Positions 44,623 to 54,674 of a stretch of DNA of 64,000 bases are shown here, in pieces (the stretch's first letter is position 1; each line of letters opens with the position of its first letter). The notes under the pieces are model-generated. The model had not been told where the DNA came from. It was given only the letters and a program-made list of their open reading frames with translations, and made no database searches. The position numbers were made by a program, and so were the translations under genes. The stretch is from NCBI GenBank assembly GCA_964402115.1, contig CAYOBW010000002.1, positions 32,486 to 96,485 of the forward strand, read 5' to 3'. The DNA comes from CAYOBW01 sp964402115. GTDB lineage: Bacteria > Verrucomicrobiota > Kiritimatiellia > UBA8416 > CAYOBW01.

Positions 44623-46161
44623 CTACGGGGACGCGAAGACCCCGCCGGGCGTTGCGGCCGGGTGGAAGCGCCGTTCCCGGCGCTCGCGGCGCACGCCGAC
44701 CCAGGTTTCGCCGGCGACGCCGGCGATGAGCACGAGGCGGGCCAGCAGCATGCAGCCCACGATGAACTGCAGATCGCGCCGCACCCAGCCGTTTACCGCC
44801 CCCCAGAGTCCCGCCGGCAGGAAAGGCTGGAAGAACGTCCAGCCCATGAACGCCTGCAGGACGACAATCTCCAGCAGCACGACCGGCGCCACGTACCAAA
44901 GGAACTTGAACCGGCCGCACGCGCTCTCATAGGTTGTATGGCTGTCCACGAGGGCGCCGATGCCGGCGACGATCGCAAACTGCCAAAGAAACGGCGCGTA
45001 GCCGGCGTATGGCCGCCAGGCGGGGTGCAGCCGCAGGATCAGGGGGCCGGCCAGCGCGAACAGGATGGCCAGCGCGACGGTCACGGCCAGCGACAGCCCC
45101 ACCACCTGCAGGTGCATCCGGCGCGTGGACTCGCCCCGCTCGTGCCGCTCCGCCACCAGCGGAAAGAGGAAAGGCATCACGGCCGACAAGGCGAAGAGCG
45201 AGACGTTCCCCAGGCTCGCCACGACAAAGTAGCCCGCCGAATCCAGCTCCGGCAGCCGCTGCCGGATGATCCAGGGCTCAGCCGCGAGCTGCAGCCCGAG
45301 GACGGCGGTCAGCACCGCGCAGGGCGCCAGGAAGCGCCCCATCTCGCGCCAGTGCGCCCGGTAGCTCTCCGCCCGCACCGCGGCGCTGAACGTCCGCCGC
45401 GCCCCCCAGAGCAGGAACAGCATGACGACGACCGTGGCGAGCAGGATGGACGCCAGGTAGCCAACCACCTGGAAGCGGGCGAGCAGCAGCAACACGAGGC
45501 CGAGACGCACAACGGGGTAGAGCAGGCCGGAGACGATCAGGCTGTAGAAGCGCTTCAGCCCCTGCGCGAGCATGCGCACCACCGGCATCCAGCCGTAGAG
45601 CACGATGCTGAGCCCGATGACCAGCCAGATCGCCGCCGTCCCCTCCACCCGCAGGCGCAGGCCGATGAAGTCGCGCAGGCTCCACAGGTACACCGCGAGG
45701 CCCGCGGAGAAGAGCGCGGAGAGCAGGAGCAGATCGCGCAGGAGGGCCTTGGTCTTCCCCTTCTCGCCCGCCACTTCGAAGACGTTGACGTACTTGAGCG
45801 CCGTGCGGATCAGGATGGCCTGCGGCACGGCGACGAAGGCGGCCAGCTGGAGCAGCGGCATGACCAGGCCGAGGCGCTCCTTCGACACGTAGGCCGGCAG
45901 CAGGAACATCGTGACGTAGAAGTTCACCAGGTCGCCCGCGCGCGCGCAGACGAACATGAGCAGGCTGTACCACCACAGGACGCCGAGCCGGCCTTGCAGG
46001 GACTTCAGCCTGGCGCCCGGCCGAATCCCCGCGCCACGGCTCGCCGGAGGCTCGCCCTCCCGTTGAGGGAATCCGGCACTCGCGCTGGAGGGCGAGCGTC
46101 CTCGCGAGCCGTCTTCCGCGCGGGCAGGAGGAGGGTTCTCGGACGGGCGGTCAGCGGACAT
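44623..46161 (-). CDS. Polysaccharide flippase-like membrane protein (MATE/Wzx fold)
   Basis: 512 residues, about 12 transmembrane helices, of the MOP superfamily that moves lipid-linked oligosaccharides across the inner membrane (Wzx-like). Family-specific motifs are weak; helix pattern and neighbours (GT4 upstream, epimerase divergent) support the call. Start ATG 46161 lies 11 bases inside the GT4 gene. Residues about 15-50 are a hydrophilic tail (RGRSPSSASAGFPQREGEPP) coded by an inverted-repeat element (CGGCTCGC...GCGAGCCG at 46037-46112) that appears to have been inserted in frame. The membrane domain starts only at about residue 60. Confidence 0.75.
   Translation of the reverse strand: MSADRPSENPPPARAEDGSRGRSPSSASAGFPQREGEPPASRGAGIRPGARLKSLQGRLGVLWWYSLLMFVCARAGDLVNFYVTMFLLPAYVSKERLGLVMPLLQLAAFVAVPQAILIRTALKYVNVFEVAGEKGKTKALLRDLLLLSALFSAGLAVYLWSLRDFIGLRLRVEGTAAIWLVIGLSIVLYGWMPVVRMLAQGLKRFYSLIVSGLLYPVVRLGLVLLLLARFQVVGYLASILLATVVVMLFLLWGARRTFSAAVRAESYRAHWREMGRFLAPCAVLTAVLGLQLAAEPWIIRQRLPELDSAGYFVVASLGNVSLFALSAVMPFLFPLVAERHERGESTRRMHLQVVGLSLAVTVALAILFALAGPLILRLHPAWRPYAGYAPFLWQFAIVAGIGALVDSHTTYESACGRFKFLWYVAPVVLLEIVVLQAFMGWTFFQPFLPAGLWGAVNGWVRRDLQFIVGCMLLARLVLIAGVAGETWVGVRRERRERRFHPAATPGGVFASP
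46037..46112. repeat. Inverted repeat inside the flippase N-terminus
   Basis: CGGCTCGCCGGAGGCTCGCC and its near-inverse GGCGAGCGTCCTCGCGAGCC face each other within 76 bases. The same GGAGGGCGAG / CTCGCCCTCC core occurs at 24893-24920. It sits in the coding sequence and explains the odd hydrophilic tail of the protein. Confidence 0.55.
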
Positions 46162-47359
46162 GCGCACCCCGGCTTTCGCGCTGGAAATCCGCGTAGAGCG
46201 CGAGGAGGCCCGGCAGCACGGCGTCGGCGTTCAGCCGGGTTTCGAAGGCCGCCCGCCCCTTCTCCGCCATGGCGCGCCGGAGCGCCTCGTCCTGCAGCAG
46301 GCGCTGCACGGCCGCGGCGGCGGCCGCCGGATCGTCGTGCGGCACGAGCAGGCCGTTACCGACCTCCTCGATCAGCCGCCGGAAGGCCGGCACATCGCTG
46401 ACGACGACCGGCAGCCCGGCGGCGGCGTACTGGAAGAACTTCGTGCCCTCGCTCCAGAGGTGGTAGATGGGGCGCGGCTGAATCAGGTAAATGCCCACCT
46501 GGCCGAGCGCGAGGTAATCCCGGACGCCGGCATGCTCGAAGCGCCCCGTGAAATCCACGTGGTCGCGCACCCCCAGCTCGCCGGCCAGCCGCTCCAACTC
46601 CACCTGGTAGCGGGCGGGCATGTCGCCGACGCAGAGCAGGAACGCCTCCGGCACATCCCGGCGCAGCAACTGCAGCATGTGCAAGCACTGGTTGAGGCCC
46701 CGCGCGGCGGAGAGGAAGCCGAGGAACACGATGACCTTGCGTCCCTGCAGGCGCCGCGCCAGCGCTTCCGGCGGCCGGGCCGCGCCCGGAAGGAAGGCGG
46801 CCAGGGTGGGATAGTTGGGCAGGAACACGACGCGCCGGCAATCCCGCTCGAACCGCTCCACCAGCATGCGGCTGACGACGACCGCCGCATCCACGCGACG
46901 GTTGAAGAAGCGCTCGAAGCGGGCGAAGGCGCGCCGGGTCGGCTCGAAGAGGCGGGGCGAGAGGGCTTCGAAGAGGTAGCCGATGGTCTCGGGCTGGTAC
47001 TCGTGACAGTCGTACACCAGCTTGCGCCGGAAGAGGCGGGCCGCGATCCAGCCCATGACGAGGCTCTGGTACTCGTGGCAGTGCAGGGCGTCGGCGCGAC
47101 GCGCGTGGCGCAACACCACGAGCAGCATCCAAAGGAACCGCCAGGGGTCGAGCAGCAGCTGGGCGCGGGTGGATACGGGTTTGCGCGGCAGCTCGTAAAG
47201 CGTAATGCCATCCTGCGTGGAGACCCGGAAGAGCCGTCCGGTCGCGCCGCAGCCGATGACCGACACGGCGTGCCCCGCCGCGGCCAGCGCCCGCGCCTCG
47301 CGGTGGAACACCCTCCCATCGCGCACGTCATGGCAGAATCCCAGCATGCAGATTCTCAT
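46151..47359 (-). CDS. Family 4 glycosyltransferase
   Basis: Cytoplasmic or peripheral GT-B enzyme of 402 residues. N-terminal lobe starts MRICMLGFCHDVRDGRVFHR, with DALHCHEYQSL and YDCHEYQPE. The C-terminal lobe has the nucleotide-sugar region VFLGFLSAARGLNQCLHMLQLL, then SEGTKFFQYAAAGLPVVVSD, the acidic/EX7E-type donor site in altered form. Transfers a hexose to a growing glycan; the sugar is not predictable. Its 3' end overlaps the flippase start by 11 bases, so both are probably cotranscribed. ATG 47359 was chosen over a longer GTG/ATG form that has no ribosome-binding site. Confidence 0.85.
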   Translation of the reverse strand: MRICMLGFCHDVRDGRVFHREARALAAAGHAVSVIGCGATGRLFRVSTQDGITLYELPRKPVSTRAQLLLDPWRFLWMLLVVLRHARRADALHCHEYQSLVMGWIAARLFRRKLVYDCHEYQPETIGYLFEALSPRLFEPTRRAFARFERFFNRRVDAAVVVSRMLVERFERDCRRVVFLPNYPTLAAFLPGAARPPEALARRLQGRKVIVFLGFLSAARGLNQCLHMLQLLRRDVPEAFLLCVGDMPARYQVELERLAGELGVRDHVDFTGRFEHAGVRDYLALGQVGIYLIQPRPIYHLWSEGTKFFQYAAAGLPVVVSDVPAFRRLIEEVGNGLLVPHDDPAAAAAAVQRLLQDEALRRAMAEKGRAAFETRLNADAVLPGLLALYADFQRESRGAHVR

Positions 47360-48085
47360 GCGCGCTCCAAGCCCGGCCACGGGGATGGCGGCAGTGTGCT
47401 GTCAGGCAAAGGCTTGTCATTCCGAGCGTAGCGCGGAATCGCGGGCTCGGCGAGAAACCGAGATCCTTCGCTGCGCTCAGGATGACGAGCGCGTTTTGCA
47501 TGGCTATTTGCCTGACAGCACAGTAGCGGGAGAGGCTGCAGACTGAAGCGGGGGAGGGGGGCAGCGCGGAGGAGGAGCGTGCGGCGATGCTTCCGCTGGC
47601 GCGGCGAGAAGCTCGCCAGCCAGGCCCGCAGGCCCTGGAGACGGCGGTCCCCCGCCGTTATGTCCGACCCTGGCTCCATGCGCTTCCCCCCTGCAGCCTC
47701 ATCCCCCCTCAGGAGGTTGCCGCGTAGCGCGGGCCTCTCCGAGGCCCAGCGCCCGGTAGCGTTGAGTGCACAACCCGGTTTCATCCAGCCATCCGCCCTC
47801 GCCTTCGGAGAAGGCGGGGCTACCAACCACACGACCCAATCCACAGAATCGCAGACACCCCGCTCCCGGCGCGCTTGCGATACAAAGCCTTGCAACGTAG
47901 TTCATCCTTTTAGCATAATGCCGCCTTTCAGTGGAATGGATTTTGCGGGGGGCGGTGTGCTGCCCCGGCTGCGCCAGGGGACGGTGGGATGGGATGGGCA
48001 TACCAGCCTGTCCTGGTCGGGCAGGCAGGCCCGACCTACTGGGAAGCGCCCGTTGCATGGGCCGGGTGTTACGGCGAGGTGAACG
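47360..48085. other. Gap with a MITE-like element and REP copy
   Basis: 726 bases between divergent genes. Contains the 128-base inverted-repeat element at 47395-47522, a copy of the GACGGCGGTC/GCCGTTATG palindrome at 47639-47664, and no good gene. The stretch 47800-48080 has no ribosome-binding site before the epimerase other than GGCGAGGTGA at 48074-48083. Confidence 0.5.
47395..47522. mobile_element. MITE-like element with 16-base perfect inverted repeats
   Basis: TGTGCTGTCAGGCAAA at 47395-47410 has an exact inverse at 47507-47522. Between them is a second pair of inner arms: GTCATTCCGAGCGTAGCG (47416 on) and the inverse-like CGCTGCGCTCAGGATGAC (47469-47486). No gene inside, no clear target duplication. 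The inner sequence resembles the widespread GTCATCCTGAGCGCAGCGAA palindromes. Confidence 0.6.
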
Positions 48086-49060
48086 ATGGATGCTTTTCCT
48101 TTCAAGCGCGCGCTGGTGACGGGGGGTGCCGGCTTCATCGGCAGCCACCTGGTCGAGGAGCTGGTCACCCGCGGAGTCGAGACGATCAGCCTCGACAACT
48201 ACTTTGCCGGCAAGCACGAGAATCTGGCCCACCTCAAGGCCTACCCCCATTTTCGCGAGATCGAGTGCGATGTCACGGACCACGTCGCCCTGGAGCAGTA
48301 CGTGGCGGGCGTCGACGTCATCTTCCACCAGGCCGCGTCCAAGAAGACGATCTGCCTGCGCAACCCGCGCAAGGACCTGGAGATCAACGGGGCGGGCACC
48401 TTCAACCTGCTGGAGCTGGCGGTGAAGCACAAGGTGCGCAAGTTCGTGCACGCCTCGACCGGCTCGGTGTACGGCGAAGCGCGCTACTTCCCGCAGGACG
48501 AGAACCACCCGCTGGCGCCCACGTCGTACTACGGTGTCAGCAAGCTGTGCGGGGAGAAGTACGTCGGCGCCTTCGGGCACCTGTACGGGCTGGACACGAC
48601 GGCGCTGCGCTACTTCCACGTCTACGGGCCGCGACAGGAGTCGAGCGAGGTGGGCGGGGTGGTCTCCATCTTCTGCCGCCAGATGCTGGCCGGCCAGCCG
48701 GTGACCATCTTCGGCGACGGCACGCAGCAGCGCTCCTTTACCTACGTCAAGGACGTGGTCCGCGCCAACATCCGGGCCGCCACGACCCCGGGCACGCAGG
48801 GCGAGGTCTTCAACTGCGCCTCGGGCATCCGCGTGACCGTGCGCGAGCTGGCCGACCTGGTGGCCGAGCTGCTGGGCGTGCGCAGCCCGGACATTCGCTA
48901 CGCGGACTGGACGCCGGGCGACATCAAGGTCTTCGACATCGACAACAGCAAGATCCGGCGCGCCCTGGGCCTGGACTTCGTAACCGACTTCCGGCAGGGT
49001 CTGGCAGAGACTCTGGCGTGGGCCAGGGCCTACTTCCAGGGTAGCCAGAAGCCAGTCTGA
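48086..49060 (+). CDS. NAD-dependent nucleotide-sugar epimerase/dehydratase
   Basis: Short-chain dehydrogenase-like (extended SDR) enzyme of 324 residues. NAD-binding motif VTGGAGFIGSHLVEEL (about 10-25), the catalytic triad Ser/Tyr/Lys in STGSVYGEA and SYYGVSKLCGE (YxxxK), and substrate loop LRYFHVYGPRQ. FGDGTQQRSFTYVKDVV is typical of UDP-GlcNAc/GlcNAcA 4-epimerases and related enzymes of the WbpP/GalE group. The gene is divergent from the GT4-flippase pair. Which UDP-sugar it acts on cannot be told from sequence. Confidence 0.88.
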   Translation: MDAFPFKRALVTGGAGFIGSHLVEELVTRGVETISLDNYFAGKHENLAHLKAYPHFREIECDVTDHVALEQYVAGVDVIFHQAASKKTICLRNPRKDLEINGAGTFNLLELAVKHKVRKFVHASTGSVYGEARYFPQDENHPLAPTSYYGVSKLCGEKYVGAFGHLYGLDTTALRYFHVYGPRQESSEVGGVVSIFCRQMLAGQPVTIFGDGTQQRSFTYVKDVVRANIRAATTPGTQGEVFNCASGIRVTVRELADLVAELLGVRSPDIRYADWTPGDIKVFDIDNSKIRRALGLDFVTDFRQGLAETLAWARAYFQGSQKPV

Positions 49061-49130
49061 ATGCTGACTGGGAGACGGTTCTTCGGCCTGCGGCTGTGGC
49101 CGAGCGAGCGGGCAGGCGCAGAACCTCATC

Positions 49131-49375
49131 TCACCCCTGCTGACACGCCCGGCAGCGGGGTTTGGCGTTGGGGGCGTCGGGGGCCAGGCAGTCCGGGCAG
49201 ACTTGGCGTCGTACTCGCGGCGGATGGCCGCATCGCGCTGCGCCAGCTGCTCGACCGCGGCGGCGTCCGCGCCGCTCTTCCGCCGCGCCTCGGCCAGCTT
49301 GCGCTCCGCCTCGCGCAGCAGATCCAGGTGATACGCATGCAGCTGCTCCAGGTCGCGCGTCAGCCGGCGGGCCAT
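49131..49375 (-). pseudogene. Frameshifted small coiled-coil/zinc-ribbon protein gene
   Basis: The minus strand starts well: ARRLTRDLEQLHAYHLDLL and a charged coiled coil of about 60 residues (EAERKLAEARRKSGADAAAV, REYDAK). One base off frame, the sequence continues with VCPDCLAPDAPNAKPRCRAC, a CxxC...CxxC zinc ribbon, and a stop. Joining the two frames near 49195-49210 gives one plausible 80-residue protein. Either a true one-base deletion, an assembly error, or less likely programmed shifting. Confidence 0.55.
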
Positions 49376-49475
49376 TCGCCGCGTTCACACCGACCGCAAG
49401 CAGGTCCTCGCGCTTCTCGTCCGAGACCGCCGTCAGGAATCAGAAGCCGGAATGGATACAAGGGGCTGACACAGC

Positions 49476-49554
49476 GCATAACGGCCGGGGACGGCCGTCT
49501 CCATCGCGTGGGCAGGCGACGAGACGTGGCGACGGCGGTCTCCGCCGTTATGCC
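49476..49554. repeat. REPIN-like doublet
   Basis: GCATAACGGCCGGGGACGGC (49476 on) is followed by the inverse GACGGCGGTCTCCGCCGTTA at 49531-49554. The arms pair at 22 of about 24 positions. A single arm of the same family lies at 47639-47664. Typical of REP doublets spread by RAYT-type transposases; no such transposase gene in the window. Confidence 0.6.
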
Positions 49555-49731
49555 GCCCACGCCCGTTGCGCCCGCCGCCTCACAGTCCGCACTTGCGGCC
49601 CAGCCCCTGGAGCGGCTTGCTTTGGCAAGCCGGCAAGCGGGTGGAGGGACGGCATCAAGAAGCCGGAACGCCAAAGCGTTCCGCTCCGGGGGGGACGGAC
49701 AGCACGGGCGACCGCAGGCTCGGCGCCGCCG

Positions 49732-50565
<834 letters not shown>

Positions 50566-50638
50566 GTGTGCTTTCAGGGTCGTGATCCCAAGGAATGGGC
50601 ATTCCTTCGTTCTAGCGCACCTTCGAGTTCTCCTGCGG

Positions 50639-51106
<468 letters not shown>

Positions 51107-51133
51107 GACACCTCCCTGTCGTTGCCATCGATT

Positions 51134-51157
51134 ACGAGGACGAGGACGAGGACGATT
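51134..51157. repeat. CGAGGACG array at the 5' end of the four-helix-bundle gene
   Basis: ACGAGGACGAGGACGAGGAC, in inverse orientation to 50657-50690, just upstream of the gene's start. Similar arrays lie in the gap at 25.1-25.4 kb. Confidence 0.7.
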
Positions 51158-51194
51158 CAAAACGAACCGATCCGCAGCTTGTCCAACCCTCCCC

Positions 51195-52901
51195 TCACGC
51201 CCGGAAGACGGCGCCCATTTTCTTGCCCAGCAGCAGGCTGCAACCGAGCAGCGTGCCGGCCAGGAACACCATGGCCCAGACGCCCAGGGCCGCGGCGATG
51301 TGGCGGCCGTCGCCGATCAACTGGCTCAGCTCGTAAATCGTCTTGGTGATCGGGTAGTAGTCGGCGCGCTGGGCGAGCATCAGGCTGTCGGACACCTCGA
51401 GCATGCTGAAGGCAAAGGCCAGCAGGGCGCCGGCGATCAGGTTGGCCGTGATCAGCGGCAGCGTCACGCGCCGGGCCGTGGCCAGGGGCCCCGCCCCGAG
51501 GTTCGCGGCGGCCTCCTCGAAGGTCACGGAGGTCTGCTGCAGCCCCGCCACGGCCGCGCGCACCATGTAGGGCAGGCGCCGGACGGCGTAGGCGATCACC
51601 AGGAACAGCGTCGGGTTCGTGCGCACGTCGAACAGGCGGGACCAGAAGAGGCTGTCCTTGACCCAGGGGAGGTTGGCGAGGTAGGCGCTGACTGCCAGGT
51701 ATCCGAATGCCATCACCAGCCCCGGCACGGCCAGCGGCGCCATGGCCAGCGCGTCCAGCACGCCGCGGCCGGGCACGTCGGAGCGCACCAGCACGAAGGC
51801 GATGGCGAGCCCGAGCACGAGGTTGACCCCCACGGCCACCGAGGCAAAGAGCAGGCTGTTGCGGATGCTGCTGACGGTCATCTCGTGCCCCAGCGCGTCC
51901 ACGTAGGGCGCCAGCGTCAGCTCCGCGGGCCACACCGTACGGTACCAGCCGCCGGGGGTGGTGAAGCTCGTCAGCACGACCCCGCAGTGCGGCAGCAGGG
52001 CCACGGCGATGACCAGCACAAACGGCGCCGCGACGAGCAGCGCCCGCGGCCCCGTCACGCGCCGGGTGACGGCGCCGATCGCGGCCTTGCTCTGCATGGC
52101 ATAGGCGCGCCGCCCGAAAGCCAGCTTGCTCGCCGCGTACAACAGCGTGCTGCAGGCGAGCATGACGATCACCAGCGCGAAGGGGAAGGCGCTCGAGCCG
52201 ATCTCCTTCAGCGCGTCGTACACCTGCACGGAGGCGCACCGGCCGTAGCTCATGATCAGCGGCGTGCCCAGCTCGGTGAAGCTCCAGATGAAGACGAGCG
52301 TCCCGCCCGCGAAGAGGCCGGGCATGATCAGCGGCAGGATCACGCGGCGGAACGCGTACCCGGTCGGCGCGCCGAGGTTGGCGGCGGCCTCCTCCATGGC
52401 GGGGTCCACGTTGGCCAGCGCGGCGGCGGCGTTGAGGTAGAGGATCGGGTAGAGCGCCAGCGCCTGCAGCACGATCACGCCGAAGTAGCGCCCCTGCCCC
52501 AGCCAGTCCACGTGCGTCCCGAGCAGGGCATTGAGCGCCCCGTACTGGCCGAGCATCTGCTGAAACCCGATCGCGCCAACGAAGGGCGGCAGCACCATGG
52601 GCACGAGCAGCAGGGCGGTGAGGAGCCCCTTGCCGCGGAAGGTGTAACGGTTGGCCAGCCAGGCGAGCGGCAGCCCGAGCAGGACCGCCAGCACAGTCGT
52701 GCCCGCGGCCAGCTTAAGGCTGTTCAGCAACCCCTCCACGTAGATGGGATTGCGGAACACGCTGCGCAGCACCTCCAGCGTGAAGCCGTGCTCCCCGAAA
52801 AGGCCGCCGCGCAGCACCCACGCCAGCGGCCACACGAGCGTCACGGTCAGGGCCGCGGCGGTGATGCCGAAAAGGGTCCAGGCCAGCGCGCGACGCATCA
52901 T
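51195..52901 (-). CDS. Fused two-domain ABC permease (ferric/2-aminoethylphosphonate type)
   Basis: 568 residues, about 12 transmembrane helices: two six-helix permease halves in one chain, as in FbpB/SfuB. Each half has an EAA loop: EEAAANLGAPTGYAFRRVIL in the first and EEAAANLGAGPLATARRVTL in the second, which dock on the ATPase. ATG 52901 (ATGATG) overlaps the binding-protein stop. Works with the binding protein and ATPase genes just upstream to import a small anion or metal complex. Confidence 0.9.
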   Translation of the reverse strand: MMRRALAWTLFGITAAALTVTLVWPLAWVLRGGLFGEHGFTLEVLRSVFRNPIYVEGLLNSLKLAAGTTVLAVLLGLPLAWLANRYTFRGKGLLTALLLVPMVLPPFVGAIGFQQMLGQYGALNALLGTHVDWLGQGRYFGVIVLQALALYPILYLNAAAALANVDPAMEEAAANLGAPTGYAFRRVILPLIMPGLFAGGTLVFIWSFTELGTPLIMSYGRCASVQVYDALKEIGSSAFPFALVIVMLACSTLLYAASKLAFGRRAYAMQSKAAIGAVTRRVTGPRALLVAAPFVLVIAVALLPHCGVVLTSFTTPGGWYRTVWPAELTLAPYVDALGHEMTVSSIRNSLLFASVAVGVNLVLGLAIAFVLVRSDVPGRGVLDALAMAPLAVPGLVMAFGYLAVSAYLANLPWVKDSLFWSRLFDVRTNPTLFLVIAYAVRRLPYMVRAAVAGLQQTSVTFEEAAANLGAGPLATARRVTLPLITANLIAGALLAFAFSMLEVSDSLMLAQRADYYPITKTIYELSQLIGDGRHIAAALGVWAMVFLAGTLLGCSLLLGKKMGAVFRA

Positions 52902-54652
52902 GACGAGGGCCCTCCCTGCTCCGCGCAAGCCTGGGCGGCCCGGTAGCTGGCGCGGAAGAACAGCGTCCACTCCCGCATGTACGCGAGGCGGTCCAGGCGC
53001 CGGCCGAGGTCGGGCGCCGTGGCCCAGCGCAGGGGCTCGGGGCGGTCGGGCAGCCGCTCGAGCAGCGCCACCGCCGCGGGCTGCGCAGCGGGGCCGCCGT
53101 GGCGGACGATCGCGCCCCAGGCCGCGCGCAGCTCGTCGCCGGCGTCGAGGCACATGACGCGGATCAGGTCGCGGTGCACGTTGAAGTGCCGGCCCGTCCA
53201 GCGCGGGTAGTACGTGAAGCTCGCTGCCTGGGCATAGGGGTTGATGGCGGGGTCGCCGAGCGCGTCGGAGGTGTGGGGCTGGTGGCCGGCGCAGGCCGCC
53301 TGCAGGACGGGGTCGTCGGAGGGGTAGAAGTCGCGCCGGATGGGCAGCCGGCGCAGGGCGAAGCGGCGCGGCCCCCCGGGCGTGCCGACGCGGTAGTTCC
53401 ACAGCCGCTGGCCCTCCGGGCCCAGCACGAAAGCGATGAACCGGACGGCCAGCTCGCGGTGCTCTGCGCCGCGCAACAGGCTGACGGGATCGGCCGTGAC
53501 GCTCGACCCGCCGGGCGGGGTGACGTACGCCATGCGGGCGCGGCCGTCGGGGCCGGCGCTGGCTTCCGCCTGGTAGCGGGCGAGGAAGTCGATCGAGATG
53601 CCGGCCGCGGAGTTGCCGCTGGCCACGTCCTGCGGCACGAGGCCGGAGGAGTCAGTGACGTAGCGCGCGTTGGCGCAGATGCGCTGCACGAGGCGCAGGC
53701 CGTTGAGCCAGCCTGCCTCGAGCGCCTGCTCGTAGGCGGGGGGCGGCGTCTCGCCCGCGCCACGGCCGGGGCGCTCCCAGGCCGCGATCTGCGCGTCGGC
53801 GAAACCGGCGGCGCGGATGGCGCGATAGCATTGCACGTGAATGATCATCTCGAAGGCCTTCGCGATGCTGCCGCTCTTGGTGGGGTCCACGACGCCCACC
53901 TGCCCGAAGAGGCGCGGGTCGGCGAGGTCGTCCCAGTCGGCCGGGGGCTTGGCCAGGCCCAGGTCCGCCAGGCGGTCGAAGTTGTAGCAGAGGCCGAAGG
54001 TGCTGAGCGCGGTGCCGTAGTAGTGGGTGGTGCGCCACGTCTCGCCGCCGAGCGCCTCGGGAAGCAGCGCGCGCCCGGCTTCGTCGGCGACCAGGCCCAC
54101 CGGCGGGCCGTCCGGCCAGGGCGGCACCACGAGGCCCTCGGCCGCGGCCTTGCCGTGATCGTAGGTGCCGCCGCCGAAGAAGAGGTCCACCTTGGAGGTG
54201 AAAGCGGCGGGGGCGTCGGTCGCGCGAAACGCCGCGTGCAGGTCGCGCTGCGCCTCCCAGCGGCGCAGGGCCGCGGCATCGCCGGCGGCGGGCGGCGGGG
54301 CGCTCTTGAACTTGGGGTCGAGCAGCGCGGCAGCGCCGCCTTCCGGCCACGCCCGGCCCTGCGCCCGCCACCAGCCGCGCGCGGCGGCGGTGTAGGCGCC
54401 TTCGAGGTAGCGCATGATTTCCGTCGTGCCGCCCAGCACGCGCCACTCGACGCGCACGGGCGTGCCGTGGCAGCGGGCGTGCCAGTCGGAGAAGGCCCGC
54501 GCGAACTCGGCGCGGATGGCTTCGTTGTGCGGCGAGATGAGCACGAGCACGGGCGCGCCGGCGGGCACGTCCCCGGCAACGCCGGCGCGGCGGAAGCAGA
54601 AGGGCAGCGCCACCACCACCGCCAGAAAGCCTATTATGATCGCCTGTCGCAC
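52898..54652 (-). CDS. Extracellular solute-binding protein of the ABC importer
   Basis: 584 residues, longer than the usual ~340 of ferric binding proteins. N-terminal hydrophobic segment (AIIIGFLAVVVALPF) is a signal/anchor. Family 1/Fbp-like features: VLVLISPHNEAIRAEFARAF near the start, then VDLFFGGGTYDHGKAAAEGL, YGTALSTFGLCYNFDRLADL and VVDPTKSGSIAKAFEMIIHV. Extra length is in a long C-terminal helical part (about 480-584). GTG 54652 follows GGAGGATGTT. Ligand might be iron or phosphonate; the sequence does not decide. Confidence 0.85.
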   Translation of the reverse strand: MRQAIIIGFLAVVVALPFCFRRAGVAGDVPAGAPVLVLISPHNEAIRAEFARAFSDWHARCHGTPVRVEWRVLGGTTEIMRYLEGAYTAAARGWWRAQGRAWPEGGAAALLDPKFKSAPPPAAGDAAALRRWEAQRDLHAAFRATDAPAAFTSKVDLFFGGGTYDHGKAAAEGLVVPPWPDGPPVGLVADEAGRALLPEALGGETWRTTHYYGTALSTFGLCYNFDRLADLGLAKPPADWDDLADPRLFGQVGVVDPTKSGSIAKAFEMIIHVQCYRAIRAAGFADAQIAAWERPGRGAGETPPPAYEQALEAGWLNGLRLVQRICANARYVTDSSGLVPQDVASGNSAAGISIDFLARYQAEASAGPDGRARMAYVTPPGGSSVTADPVSLLRGAEHRELAVRFIAFVLGPEGQRLWNYRVGTPGGPRRFALRRLPIRRDFYPSDDPVLQAACAGHQPHTSDALGDPAINPYAQAASFTYYPRWTGRHFNVHRDLIRVMCLDAGDELRAAWGAIVRHGGPAAQPAAVALLERLPDRPEPLRWATAPDLGRRLDRLAYMREWTLFFRASYRAAQACAEQGGPSS

Positions 54653-54674
54653 AACATCCTCCGCGGGCGGCGCC

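Noticed and set aside
47699..49375. 558-residue minus-strand frame across the epimerase gene
   Set aside because: Only its first ~70 residues look real (the broken zinc-ribbon gene); the rest is antisense to the epimerase.
51107..51160. Upstream extension of the four-helix-bundle gene to TTG 51160
   Set aside because: Codes for RPRPRPR from the repeat array; the GGAGG site fits TTG 51106.
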